From Rhexocercosporidium sp. MPI-PUGE-AT-0058 (lineage: Eukaryota; Ascomycota; Leotiomycetes; Helotiales): 64,000 nt of DNA. The stretch's first letter is position 1. Every line of letters starts with the position of its first letter. The stretch is from positions 1,240,001 through 1,304,000 of the forward strand of contig JAGTJL010000020.1 in NCBI GenBank assembly GCA_020746875.1. Reading direction: 5' to 3'. Of the stretch, positions 35,195 to 46,639 are shown piece by piece. The position numbers and the translations under genes are program-made. The notes under the pieces were generated by a model. The model did no database searches and had not been told where the DNA came from. It was given only the letters and a program-made list of their open reading frames with translations.

Positions 35195-36403
35195 CTAGGA
35201 TACTCTTTGCTTCTTCTTGGACTTATCGCTGCCCTCAGGTAGTCGCTTTTTGTCTGCTTTGAGATCCTCATTCATCAAGTATCTATGTCGATTGAAGACA
35301 TGCCATGGTGCAAAGCGTGGCTTTGGCTTCTTGGCAGCATCAACTTGAGCCCTAGCAACCATGTTGGCGGTACAATGGCCTCTGTGGACTACTCTTAGGT
35401 ACGAGAATCCACCGTTCAATGCATCCCAGGTCAACCTGTCGACCATGTATGACATGAGCTTGTGGGGTTCCAATTCTCCGTTGACCTTGTGGACTACCCC
35501 AATTTTTTCCAGCAGATATGCACTATCATCGGCGATTCTGCTCAGAATTGTGCTCTCGTCATCACCACACGCCTTCAATGCCTCCTCCAACGCCGCATCG
35601 CGCTTCATAATTGCCTTCAACGCGGTATTCTGTAATTTAGGGCACTTGAAAGCGGTTCCAAGGCACCAATTGATGACATCGCTCTCAGTGAGATTAAAGT
35701 AGCTCCCTGCTCCTCCAGTGTTGAATTCGCCTCGATAAACAAACTTCATGATTGCATCAATACGCCGCCAATAGTTGAAGCTGCTCGGCCCGGACCACGA
35801 AGGCCCAAGGATAACGTCAAATTCGAGGACTGGCCAGGATCTGTCGACAGGCACAAGCTCCTGGAAGCGTTTGGAGATTGCACAGATGGCGGCCTTGGCA
35901 ACGAACACTCGACATTGCACGCCAAAATCTCCGCTGTATTCTTCGTCATACTCGTCTTCGTCCTCGTCCATCTCATCGTTGTGGATTTCCAATATGCCCG
36001 AAGCCCAGAGTCTGAACGTGGTTAGAACATGACCTGATGATGGAAGAATACTGGAGACACTTACCCACGAGCGTACTTCACTTCCTCTCTGGTTCTTCCG
36101 GGATTCCTCGCCATGTCTTCTTCCAAACTTGGGACTGGATCTTCCTCTTCCTCCTCCTCAGTACCCTCCCAGTCTATACCCTCCTCGACATCTTCTTCTG
36201 CCATGTTCTTGTATTTGGACGCACTATGAAAGCTTGAAGTCAGCGATCTGATTCGCATCATCTCAAGACAGATACTCCAATGCCTGAAGAGGACAGGGAA
36301 CGGAAGGGAATGCAGCGTCTGCCAGCTTGACTCACATGTCGCAGAGCTTGGGAGCTGGGTTCGGCGCAGAGACAGTAAGCCCGTCCTTCTTGTCGATCAT
36401 CAT
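35195..36403 (-). CDS. divergent BTB/POZ-like protein, three exons, 347 aa (intact member of tandem family)
   Basis: Exon 1 36403-36336, intron 36335-36224 (GTGAGT...CATAG), exon 2 36223-36065, intron 36064-36012 (GTAAGT, TTCTAAC branch, TTCAG), exon 3 36011-35195; phases 2 and 2 match. An acidic N-terminal region precedes a BTB-like core: RVFVAKAAICAISKRFQELV, then IDAIMKFVYRGEF (the W/FVYxG motif), then a helical BACK-like part. The C terminus has APWHVFNRHRYLMNEDL and a Lys-rich tail that could be a nuclear signal (DKSKKKQR). The three decayed loci at 37.2-38.2, 39.3-39.9 and 40.7-41.7 kb share the KRFxEL and PWxxxNxxxYM blocks, so this is the surviving member of a tandem array. Confidence 0.75.
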
Positions 36404-37234
36404 GTTGTGATGAGACGTGCGATCTAGTAGATGTCCCAAGTATTCGAGGTGATCTAGGTGATGAGACCTCGAAGTGGTGCTGATACTTCCGTGCAGTACA
36501 GTTAATGCAGTATGTTAGATAAAGAAGAAAAAATCAGGCGCGCACTTGGAATTATAGAGAAAGGAAGCAGCAGTCTTCAACTCGCTCAAAGGGGAAGGAA
36601 TGAAGAAAGGCAGGCGCAACCCAGCTAAGCAAGGTTCTTTAAAGCATCGCTTGGTACTTCTACTAGAAGCAACAGGAAACATGGAAGCAACAAATCAATA
36701 ATGACTCATGTATCAATACAGTTTCATATTTCCAACCAAGACAGTGTCACAATGGACCAGAAGTGTGCTTTTTTGTATATTCTGCTTGCACAGCCTATAT
36801 TGATCCTCTCCATTATCCAGGAGCTTCTAGCATTGGCAAGATAATGGTGCACTTCCAAGCTCTATGTCCGTAGATGATGAAATATCTTGCGAATTGGTGT
36901 GTTTCGCCGCTTAAAATATTCTGTGCGATTGTCTGAAAGTTGGCAAAGTCGATGATGGGTTGCCTGCCCTGGAACAGAATTTGCTACTTTGCTCGAGTTT
37001 TCCGAGATCTTGCGAGATGGTGTAAGATTTGATAGATGAAAATATGACGACTGTGCGTGTATTTGTATCTGTTGCGGGTGCTGTATCTTTGACTGCTTTT
37101 TTCGTGTCTTGATAATGTTTGGATGAATGTCTGGATGGATTTCTTCAGACTTGAAGGTAATCCATCTTTCATTTTGTCGGAGTATCCGACAGATCAAACA
37201 CTCATTCTGCACCTTGCCTGTCTGTTAAATCCGC
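36404..37234. other. intergenic
   Basis: Promoter side of the intact BTB gene. It contains AT-rich patches and short ORFs (36862-37212) without support. No gene seen. Confidence 0.45.
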
Positions 37235-38185
37235 CTATAAGTCACTTGTCAGAAGCATCTCATCAGCGACCTTGCTGTTCCATACACGCATCCTCATCAA
37301 CTTCTTGCAGCACAGTGGAAGGCGAGTAGCACTCCTCAGAACTCTCCGACACCTCCTCCTCAACGAAATATCTCTGCAAAGTTCGAGATTTGTACGGCTG
37401 TCTTCCGGAATTGCAATCTCCCTCGCACCCAATCTCTTAGCAACCTGCATCGACAAGTCATCCGTCTCCATGAGCAGCTTACGGATGTCTTCACACCCCC
37501 CCTTCCTCATACACGTGTCGGTAGAGGATAACTTCCAGCGCAAACTTCAACATCTTCTCGTGTCCCCAGTAGATACTACACTCTCTCAGGTCATAACCAT
37601 TCTCGACGTCGGAGCTGAAATCAGCTTCCTCCCAGATGAGCCGTGCGCTCGTCCAATCGAACTTGTCTTTCCAATGTTTGCCATTGCGATTCATTTCAAC
37701 GCCTACTGTTGAATCCCCAAGACACTTTGCGAGCTCCTGGAGGCAAAGATTCATGAAAGATGGTGCTTCAATCAGTTGTCTTAGACGCCATAGCTCCCAG
37801 GACCAGAATATATCGTCGTCGAGTCTGGACGTGTATCAAGCCATAAATGCACCAAACCGTGCGCCCTCGCAGTAAAACTGAACGTCTGAGCAGCTCAGGA
37901 CTTGCTCGGCTGTAAATAAGGTCTCGTGGGGGTTATTTTGCAGAGATCATTGAAGCGGTGGGACAGGGCTCTGAAGAGTACTTCGGGGAGACGGATGACG
38001 TCTCGATGGTTCGGGTCTTGAAAGTAGACTTTCACGTAAGTGATCTCGATCAACTTGGACTTTTGTAATCTACGGCATTCATTAGTTGCATTTTGATTAA
38101 AAGCTGGGAGGATGACAGGCCTGCTGAAGAAATCATCTCCGCATGCAGTACCAAGGAACTGCGCTACAGCCATTGCATTGTCCAA
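37235..38185 (-). pseudogene. BTB-like pseudogene 1 of tandem family
   Basis: Read on the minus strand, the segments are LIEITYVKVYF with LPEVLFRALSHRFNDLC, then a one-base shift at a C-run near 37935, then LFTAEQVLSCSDVQFYC and FGAFMA-stop-YTSR, then ELWRLRQLIEAPSFMN to YRHVYEEGG. A second one-base shift falls in a run of seven G (plus-strand C, 37496-37502), after which the frame continues CEDIRKLLMETDD to the end. The stop is TGA at 37836-37838, where the paralogue at 41 kb has Trp (VEWLYA). Two frameshifts in homopolymers plus a nonsense codon make a non-functional copy, unless the indels are assembly errors. Confidence 0.6.
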
Positions 38186-39299
38186 AGGTGAGTGCTTTTG
38201 TTAGGTCAGTATTGTCATCGATAAATTCTGGGGGTTTGACATACCTATCTGCAATGGCGAATATGTTTTATGAAAATTTTCGAGAGAGGACGTTTCGTTG
38301 CGAGGATCGAAAAAGTATTTTTGTATTTGCTGAAATAAACTGAAGGTTGTTCATCACGAGGTTGGTTTTAGGGCTGAGGAGCAAGTAGGCTATTGACAGG
38401 CGCGATCCGAGACGAATCGTCGAATGAACAAAGTGCATAGGTGAGAGGGAAGCTAAAATACAAAAAGCTGATGAAGGCTGGGGTTTAAGAGTCTCGGTTA
38501 AGTCTGTGTTGACTAACTACTTACTGTCAATTCAGGCTTCGATTTATGTCTACATCCAGTCTGTTGGAAATGCTATGCTATACTTCAGATAATTTGGGAC
38601 TTGTATTAATGAGCGCAATGATGATATAAACAAACATGTCAAAGATTAATACAGGTCACGTAGCCTAGGCTACCATGCGGACACAAAAATAGGAAATTCC
38701 GTTGTTTTTATTGAGTATCTGGTTGACGCTGGCATAAAGTTGAATCTCAAGGACACACACTAAAAGCCAGAGTCAAATTACTCCTCACGCTGTCTTGAGT
38801 GCCTACCACCTACAGATTCTGGCATTGGCACCCTCCCAACCTCTATTGCTGGAATGAGAATCGCTTATTAGTCCAGAGAAGCTGGAGATTACGATTGAAA
38901 TGAATGGAATATATGTTGAAATGAATCCGTCGGTTATTGCTGAGGGAACTAAGGAATTTTTATGCAAGAAAATGATGGGATGCTGCTTTTTGACATGAAA
39001 TGTGCGTTGCTGATGGAAGCCCGGAAATTTGACCTGGCGCTTGGTGGGGGGGTTCCTAGCTCTCGGATATCGGATCGCTAATGGACTGAACTCAAAGGGG
39101 CCTGGATAGTTGCATCCTTCCATCAAGACTGAATCTGATCAGTACTATGCGCCATGAGGGAGTAGCTGAGCAACACTCATCTGTCAAGTGTTTTCCAATG
39201 CGAATTCAGATTTGCTTGAGGCTTGAAAGTTCCTCTCGATGTCCCTCTTGGGATTTGATGCTTGTCTACATCCAAAAATTTATCTTTAGTGAAGCGTGG
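38186..39299. other. intergenic within the BTB array
   Basis: About 1.1 kb of AT-rich sequence between decayed BTB copies. Small ORFs only (38803-39126, unsupported). Confidence 0.45.
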
Positions 39300-39960
39300 C
39301 ATATAGGGCTGACATAGTCTGCTTACCTGGACTTGAAGGTATAGTTGATCATTTCGACTCGTATTGAAATCTATCAAGCTGAATTTGAGACTTGGTGAGA
39401 GGTTTAAATTGAAGCCACTTCTTGGACCTGTTCTCAATCCCAGCCAGCTCCCACTGACTCACGCATTTCCGAGGAAGATGGATTTTTCCCAATCCCCATA
39501 TTCGGTTACGTCTCTTCGGACATATACTTCTCGAAATTCTCCGCAGCCCAAGGGGGACCGCTAATTTCATCCGCTGCTACAAGCATCATTCACGAGTGAA
39601 GAGTAATCGCCTGATAACCACCATCTTTGATGACGTCGGGGACCCTTCATTTGCCAGACCTTGCCATGGCGCGCTATTTAAGATGAAGAGGGGATACTGA
39701 TAGGGTCTGTAGGCATTTCGGATATGTAAAGCTATTCTGCAAAGATACTAACTACTGATTGATTATAGTTGAAGACTTCCAAGGCCCTTGATCTAGCTCT
39801 ATCGAAAAGCTCCTCAAATGTGATGCAATGAGTCTTTGACTGGTGACAGTTATCCCGAAAGCGCTTTAAAACTGCGCAAGCTATGACTTCCGGAAATCTT
39901 ATTGAATGCAGCACGGTTTGGGAGCAGAGAACTTCGATGGTTTGAGAGGTAAGAAGCCTG
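39300..39960 (-). pseudogene. BTB-like pseudogene 2 of tandem family (fragmented)
   Basis: Two recognisable blocks survive. At 39960-39850 the minus strand reads IEVLCSQTVLHSIRF, PEVIACAVLKRFRDNC, aligning with MIEIKLSKTYLPTIRV and ALACAVSKRFEELC of the neighbouring copy. At about 39590-39510 it reads MLVAADEISGPPWAAEN, EKYMSEE, aligning with the APWHVFNRHRYLMNED block of the intact gene. The middle, about 250 bp, is shortened and out of frame. This copy keeps the Trp codon (TGG) in the GPPW motif that copy 3 has lost. Confidence 0.5.
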
Positions 39961-40672
39961 GTGGATTGTAATATTTGTCAAATCTTGAAAGGGGTAGCCA
40001 CTTTCTCATGAAGTTATCATGTCTCTCTTCGCCTCAAGGCATTTCCACAGCCATTGTGAGATCGAGAAAAATAAGGAGGGCCGATTCGGATGCTTGGCAA
40101 AAATGTCTCTGGTCACTCCCAACTCGCTTTTAAGACCAGAGGTTAATGATGTTCAGGTTATCAGTCACGGTTGACTGAGGGAAAGACGAATGCTGGTGAA
40201 CAAAACAATTGGAGGGAGAGAAAATGAAGAGTGCGGCTCTTGAAAGAGGTAGTAAAGTGCAGGGGAAGCTAGCAGAAGTCCGTTAAGAGACAGGAGTAGG
40301 CAATTCACTTCATTTTCTAACCCAACTTTTGAAGTTCGAAGTTCAATTTTTGGGGGAGATTTGAGCTTGGACCTTTGACTACGCTAGCATCATTTAAACA
40401 ACAGCACCATGAACATGAGGAGTTGAAAGTCTCGCTGGCGATTGAGCAGCTTTCATGAAGATGTATAATAATCACCTCCAGTGGCATTTGGGTAGCAAGT
40501 TCGCAGCAAGTGGCCCAATAGCACAACATCTACTGTCTAAGGATCTACAGAGTAGTGTGACCCCGCTGCTGCACATCCACAATCCACCATCCAGCACCAA
40601 AGACTGCAAATGCAAACCCTGCCTCGAACCCACTAAGGGAACACGAATTTCTTGGATTTCAGAAGAGTCCCA
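39961..40672. other. intergenic within the BTB array
   Basis: No gene seen. Short overlapping ORFs on both strands near 40317-40748 look like chance. Confidence 0.45.
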
Positions 40673-41693
40673 CTATCCGGCAAGCGCAGAAGGAGCAAAT
40701 CCTAGATATTCCTCGACATCTGACAAGGTGAAGATGTCTACGGACTGAACTTCAAGACGCCGCAGCTTTCTTCGATCTTTCTTGGTCTCCTGCCAGCTCC
40801 TCCGTAGCCTTGCGCTTCGCCGATCCAGCCACATCTTCTCCAACTTTAGAACCCGTATAAAAGCCATATCCTCCGTCATGTATCTGTGTATGTTGGCGAC
40901 GGCTCAAGGAGGACCAGTGATTTCCCCGGCTGCAACCAGAAGCAGGCGACCGGTAAGCACGAGCTTGTTGACACCAGTCTTTCCTGTGCTTTTGTAGAGT
41001 GCTTGTACTGTACCTCGAAGTCTTTTAATCCAAGCCAGGCGGCACAATCGAGCATAAACAAAAGGTGCTTCTTGTTGCCCCAGAATACTTCCCCTTTTGT
41101 GACCTGGAGAGCAGCCTTTCTATCGGGAGAGAAGTCTGCGGCGTACCATATACTGTGACAATTGCTAAAGATGGTATATGATTGGGCAAAATAGAGTTCG
41201 GGATCAGTCGTCGTATCTGCCACATGAGCACACTGGGAACTGAGAAGTTCTAGCATTCTATTCATAAGCCGTGGAGCCTGAATTCTCACTGCCATTGTCC
41301 ACATCCGGAAGTATGGCAGGCTATCGTTCGCCGGTACTTTGGTTGCATACAGCCATTCCACGAAGCCACTCCAAATACTGTGGTCCCAGTGAGCCATCGG
41401 CAGGATGTCATCGGCATTGAAGCTTCGTTGACGTGTATCCTTGCACAACTCCTCGAATCGCTTGGACACAGCACAGGCTAGGGCCCCGTGAACTCGTATG
41501 GTTGGTAAGTACGTCTTCGACAGCTTGATCTCAATCATTTCGCCGCTTAGGAGCCTGAGACATATTCTGATCAGACGAATTAAAAGGGGACAAGGGTGGA
41601 AATCAACCTCTTCATGAACGTACGTCCATTTTCACCTTGCGCGAGTTCTATCGCGGCCATCTTGAGAGCCGGGACGAGATATTTCATTGACAT
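40673..41693 (-). pseudogene. BTB-like gene with broken C terminus (copy 3 of tandem family)
   Basis: Exon 1 41693-41608, intron 41607-41555 (53 bp, weak GTTGAT donor, TCTCAG end), exon 2 from 41554. The first ~225 residues are intact: FMKRLLSGEMIEIKLSK, ALACAVSKRFEELC, FVEWLYATKV, then a BACK-like helical part. Near 40975 the paralogue-like frame shifts by one base, to KLVLTGRLLLVAAGEITGPP, then TGA at 40904-40906, then AVANIHRYMTED and a basic tail to 40673. In the intact paralogue and in copy 2 the position of the TGA is Trp. If translated as is, the main frame gives a 254-residue protein with an unrelated tail. It may therefore be a truncated but expressed gene. Confidence 0.6.
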
Positions 41694-41852
41694 GACACAG
41701 AGATGGAGTTGAAGCGGCTGGTGTTGTTGGTGTTGTCGGTGTTGTCTCTAGGAGGATGAGAAATGATTGTTATTGGCGAAGGAAAGCTGAGGAAGCGGCG
41801 GGGCGGACGAGTCACCTTTGACACTGCTATTCAACCAATTTGTCCCGATTTT

Positions 41853-43730
41853 TCATATGAAAGTCAATCTTTCTCGCCCTCTTAATTCCACATCATCTCC
41901 ACGCATAATTTCGTGCACGTAACACTCTCCTACAAGTTCATACAGTCCATTGTCTTCCGCCGTCCCCTTTACTCTCCGAATCACAAAAGGGGCATTGCAC
42001 CCAGCCAGCAGACAAATCTCATCCCCCACTTCAGCAAATCTCGGCACAATCGCCATGTCTCCCCTCGCTGTGAGGCAATACCTTCTGCCGTGCGCCGACT
42101 GCCATAGTGCAGATACGAAGCGTCGGGCACGCATGTTAAGGTCATCACCAGCTTGGTTTCCAATCTCCTCTTCAGCGAACTCGTGCGAATGTGTGGGTAG
42201 CATCTCTAGCTGTTTCCGTAATGCAGAATAATACCTTTCGTAAAGTTGAGGAGCTCGTTTGTACCATGCATGCTCAAACACACGATCCGCGATCAAGGAG
42301 CGCCAGTGTGCGTCCCAATCTGGGTCCGCGATGGCGAATTTCGAGGCCAAAAACAGAGACTCAGCTTCTCGTGCCCAAGCGTTGAGATTAGTCTCATCTG
42401 CAATATCTAGGACAGTACTGAGACTTTTAATGCTGTCGAATTTGATGGAATCCAGTGTCAGTTCACTACCATGGAACAGAAACGGAGACAGGGTTTCTTC
42501 GAAGACATGGACAGGATGATCTACCCATCGGCCTCGTATGCTGCCATTGTACAGAAAAAGCTCAAATGGAGGTTGAGGCGCGGCTGATACACTGAAGTCG
42601 GGTACCCACGATGGTAATTCAGCCAAGACTCTCGGGTTTCCAATACCAGCCAGACTGATAATGCCAATGGAGTTGCAGCTCAATAAAGCCTCGCGAGTCG
42701 CATTGATATACACCGTTTGGACTGTCGCTCGATAATCCGGCTCGAGCCGAGTGGCCATTGAGGCATCCAAGCCAACCATGGAGAAGATCTTGTCCTTTGG
42801 ATCTGAAGCTTCGGAGCTCCAAAAGCTATATGCAAGCAACGAGAAGTAGGTCTCCTTGCCGTATTGACGTTCTCTCCAGATACGAGCCATGCGCAGGAAC
42901 TTGGAGATGATGGCGTGGTCGAAGCCGTGATAGCGGACGAACGCATTTCCGTTTAGATACAAGTCACGCAGCTCTCTCGCGACTCTGACTAGAAGTACTG
43001 CGGGTATCCTGTGATTTCCACAGACGAAAATGTGGTGGGAACTAGCGACTATCTCCTGAACTATCCATGTCCTGTTGAACCAAGGCCGTTCGAAAAGGCG
43101 CTTTAACGCTGTCCATTCTGGAGAGTGTCGAGCGGTCTCAGTTGTCCGAAAGAGACCTTCATCGGTCATGAATTGGGATTTTGGAGATTTTTGAAGGATA
43201 TTGGCCAGTTTGGGGATGAATGCTTCGAGCAGAGCACTGCCGTCTGCCTCTGGGCCAAGCCAGATGTCCACTGACTCCGCTGAGGAATAAATCTGGCCCA
43301 TGAGCTTCACTTGTTGACCTCGTTCTTCCAAATTCTGCTGATCAATACATAGAGCATCGATCCAAATAAACTTCGCCTCATCAGGCATCCTCATTTTGTC
43401 CAGGACGCACCTGACATTCTCGGCCACTCGCAGCTCATCTCGGCCGCATACAATGCTGTGCTTCAAGACGGGGTTTCCCCAAGTGTATGAAATGGCATTG
43501 TAACTTTCCGACGAGCTAGCAAGGTCTACTGGAAGAAATTCGCATTTTATGTCTGATCCGGGCACGCCTTTCAAGAGCTTCAGAAGACGGATCTGGCCAG
43601 GACAAGAAAGCGGGGTATACCTGTAACTCAGGAGGCGACGAGAAGGTGTATGGTGTAACTGGCTTTGGAAAGATCTCAAGTGGTATCCAATCGGACTTTT
43701 GAGGAAGCATCCTCGGGCGATGCAGGCCAT
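41853..43730 (-). CDS. HET-domain protein, 625 aa
   Basis: Single-exon gene from ATG 43730 to TAA at 41853. It has a full heterokaryon-incompatibility domain: YNAISYTWGN (77-86), FIWIDALCIDQ (121-131), QQVKLMGQIYSSAESVDIWL (139-158) and RPWFNRTWIVQE (about 218-229). The ~400-residue C-terminal half contains WVPDFSVSAAPQPP and RRYCLTARGDMAIVP, as in other HET proteins. HET domains trigger programmed cell death on non-self recognition between fused hyphae; the specific partner is not in the sequence. A DNA transposon ends 82 bp upstream of the start codon, so its normal promoter has probably been displaced. Confidence 0.93.
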   Translation of the reverse strand: MACIARGCFLKSPIGYHLRSFQSQLHHTPSRRLLSYRYTPLSCPGQIRLLKLLKGVPGSDIKCEFLPVDLASSSESYNAISYTWGNPVLKHSIVCGRDELRVAENVRCVLDKMRMPDEAKFIWIDALCIDQQNLEERGQQVKLMGQIYSSAESVDIWLGPEADGSALLEAFIPKLANILQKSPKSQFMTDEGLFRTTETARHSPEWTALKRLFERPWFNRTWIVQEIVASSHHIFVCGNHRIPAVLLVRVARELRDLYLNGNAFVRYHGFDHAIISKFLRMARIWRERQYGKETYFSLLAYSFWSSEASDPKDKIFSMVGLDASMATRLEPDYRATVQTVYINATREALLSCNSIGIISLAGIGNPRVLAELPSWVPDFSVSAAPQPPFELFLYNGSIRGRWVDHPVHVFEETLSPFLFHGSELTLDSIKFDSIKSLSTVLDIADETNLNAWAREAESLFLASKFAIADPDWDAHWRSLIADRVFEHAWYKRAPQLYERYYSALRKQLEMLPTHSHEFAEEEIGNQAGDDLNMRARRFVSALWQSAHGRRYCLTARGDMAIVPRFAEVGDEICLLAGCNAPFVIRRVKGTAEDNGLYELVGECYVHEIMRGDDVELRGRERLTFI

Positions 43731-43811
43731 TCCATTCTTAATGGCTGCTGAGCCAGTGGGGATGTCGTTGCCTTGCAGGACGATTATACTACTTGAAACG
43801 AAGCTTGCTTA

Positions 43812-43855
43812 ACCGGCTTCCCTTACATAATCCCGCCCCTGCTAAGAATCCCGTC
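43812..43855 (+). repeat. left terminal inverted repeat of Fot1/pogo element
   Basis: Begins ACCGGCTTCCC directly after a TA dinucleotide and contains two ATCCCG blocks. It matches the reverse complement of 53626-53669 at 38 of 44 positions; most mismatches are transitions. Confidence 0.85.
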
Positions 43856-44646
43856 TAAATTCCTGATCCACTCCCCTCATATACTCCACCAAATCATGGC
43901 TAGAGCGGACAAATCGGCAGCGATTTCTGCGGCAATTACTGCAATTAAAAGAGAAGAAGTCGCAGATTATTCTGCCGCGGCAGCTAAGTTCAAATGCGAC
44001 CGAACGTCGATTTCTAAAAGGATCCGTGGCTTAACACGCTCTCGTCAGGACGGCACCGCTTTTTAAAAGTAAGCTCTTACCCACGCTCAAGAAAAGGTCT
44101 TAATCGATCGAATCAACTGTTTAACGGATCGTGGCCTACCTCCGACGAGTTGTATGGTTAAGAGTTTAACTAAAGAGATTCGAGGGAGTAGTGTAAGCAA
44201 GAATTAGACCGGCACTTTCGTCCGTCGCCATAAGGCGCAATTAAAGAATGCTTACCTTCGGAATATCGACAACTTACGATTCTTTACCGAGTATATTTTA
44301 ATGTTTATATTCTTTTTTTAATTAATATATTATCTTATGCTTTTGTTTTTGTCTTTTAATTAAGTTCTTAGCTAATTATATACGTTTAAATTATAACTAC
44401 TAAACGTCGTCTCTAAGTACTTAATTAAACTTAAAAATATCTGGAATTTCGACGAGAAAGGATTTATAATAGGCTTTTACTCTTCTATAAAGAGAGTTAT
44501 AAGCCTAAGGGCATACAAATCAAGTCGAGTTATAAAGGCAAAGCAAGACGGAAATCGAGAGTTTATTAGTTGCCTCGTATGCGTCTCTGTAATTAGCAAA
44601 TAGATTCCTTTACTTCTAATATATAAAGGCGATTCTAAAGAGTTAC

Positions 44647-44904
44647 TGTGACGATAGGTGCACTTAGGAGCTTCTCAGCGAGTCAGGGAATCCAGGGGTT
44701 TAGAGGTAACCAAGTCATGCCGAGTCGGACCAGTACCGGAGGGGTTTCGGAGGAGCTTATATATATGAACTCACACTCCCTCCACTCCCTCTTTCCTTCT
44801 TCATCTTCTTGTTTCCTTCGTATTAGACCTATTAGCTCTCGATAGCCTCAGCTAAAGTACTACCATATACCTCTTACACCGCTCTCTTGGCTAGTGTCGT
44901 TATA
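44647..44904 (+). repeat. 5' LTR (258 bp)
   Basis: Matches 52046-52303 at 254 of 258 positions; all four differences are C/T. It ends GTTATA where the 3' LTR has GTTACA, i.e. the terminal CA has decayed to TA. Confidence 0.95.
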
Positions 44905-45218
44905 TTAAATAAGAAGATCACTTCCGCCGGAGACGGCTTTACAATACCTTACTAGAGATTCAGTTACTGATATTTCAAAGAGTCAAGATTCCAGAGATCT
45001 CTTGATAACTAGGAACCAGGGTTTAGTTCAGCAATTCGCAACTAGTAACGCCTGGAGCAGTCTTCGCTGACTACGCTCCAAACAACCCCTTTCGCACAGA
45101 AGCCGCTGTGGACAGATTTTGAGGAAGTGTTTTCATTACACCCGGAATCTTATTATCTAAGTACGAAACCCCCCCGAATCTGCCCCGAGTCAGATACTTG
45201 TTTCTATTAAGACTCATT

Positions 45219-46630
45219 ATGTTTCAACCAACTGCTGGAGAACCTATTAGATCAGGTCCTTCAGCTGCTACGACCTCCTCAGGGGCGCCTCCTGATTCAG
45301 AAACACCTGCTGCCTCGCCCCTTAAAACTAGCGTCGCTACCCGAAAGAATAAAGGCAAAGCTCGGGACGACACGGACTATAATAACCCTGACGTTTTGAA
45401 GGGACTTTTCCAAGCCGTTAATGATCGAACCAAGGACCAGGCAAATAAGCAGAGAGAACTCCAATCCAGCTTTACCAGAATTGAGGCTATGCTCGTAGCC
45501 CTTGCTACCCCTCGGCCTAATTCAGTACGACTTGACGACGATCCTGAAGAAGACCCTACTCCTTCCGAGCCTTCCGAACCACCTCAGAGTCGCTTACGAA
45601 CCCTTATTCTTCCTCCATTCCGATCAGTGGAATTTAATAGAGGTTCGCCAGGGGGTTATGCCTTTCCTACTCCCGGAGCTCATTCAGGCTCGTTTCGGCC
45701 TCTTAAGATTCAACTAACGGAGAAGATTACCCTATTAGACAATAGCTTGGACCCCTCGTTTAAATAGTGGCGTGCTTTAGTTTAAGACCGCTTAGAAGTT
45801 AACGCTGATCTCTACCTAACGGAAAGAGCTCGTCGTGCTCTCGTTTAGGGATCAACTACCGGAACGGCACGATCTTACTTGGAACTTTAATACCTTTCGG
45901 AAACTTATTCTTTTAAGACCGCTAAGGAGATGATCACATTCTTAGAATCCTACTTCCTAACCGGCCACGAAGCGGACGAGTTCCGGTTTGCTTTCCACGA
46001 TTTACACATGGACCCTTATTCTAAGGAGACCTTTGCTGAGTTTAAAGCAAGATTTCAGAGCGCTGCTATCTAAGGTAGCGTCGCCAAGTCGGAATAGTTC
46101 TTTTATATATAGCAAAAGCTCTCTCCTAGGCTACGAGACGAGACCTCTGTTATTAAGCTAACCTGGGGGAATAATTATAATAAAATAGTTTCCTACCTTG
46201 TCTTGCTAGACTCAGAGAACCGCCGGAATCGTGTGCTCAACTCAAATTTCATTTCAACTCGCACCCCGAATGTGACCCGGAAGCCGTCCGGTTCGGGTCA
46301 GACCACCTTTTCCGCTCAGACGCCTGTTTAAAGAACTACTTTCGCCCGTTAATCTTCCTCTGCTCCGTTCTAACGCTCTTTTACTCCCTAACGACAGTCT
46401 ACTCCCTTTCTACCGCGCTAAAGCTCTGCATATCCAAGGCCTCAGACCTCTATAGGCGACAATCCAGTCAAGTGTTATAATTGCGGTAAATTTGGTTATT
46501 ATAAGAGCGACTGCCCCGAGACTCCTAAGGTTCAGCTCGTAGACGAGGGAATCGAGGAAGAAGGCGTAGAACTAAGAGAAGAGCAAGAAGAGTTATTAGA
46601 AGGACAAATAGAGGAAAACGAGGAAGCCTA
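45219..46630 (+). pseudogene. gag: gag of the Gypsy element, stop-riddled
   Basis: ATG 45219. An N-terminal Pro/Ser-rich and helical region (GLFQAVNDRTKDQANKQREL) leads to a capsid-like part (WRALV, LEVNADLYLTERARRAL, FKTAKEMITFLESYF) interrupted by TAA/TAG codons in Gln- or Trp-type positions. A zinc knuckle at about 46470-46518 reads CYNCGKFGYYKSDC, a CX2CX4HX4C motif whose His has become Tyr (CAT to TAT). The frame ends in an acidic Glu-rich tail. It encodes the particle structural protein in intact relatives. Confidence 0.85.
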
Positions 46631-46639
46631 GGGAAAGAC

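Noticed and set aside
42259..42519. Plus-strand ORFs opposite the HET gene
   Set aside because: Shadows of the 625-codon HET frame, whose motifs fix the strand.
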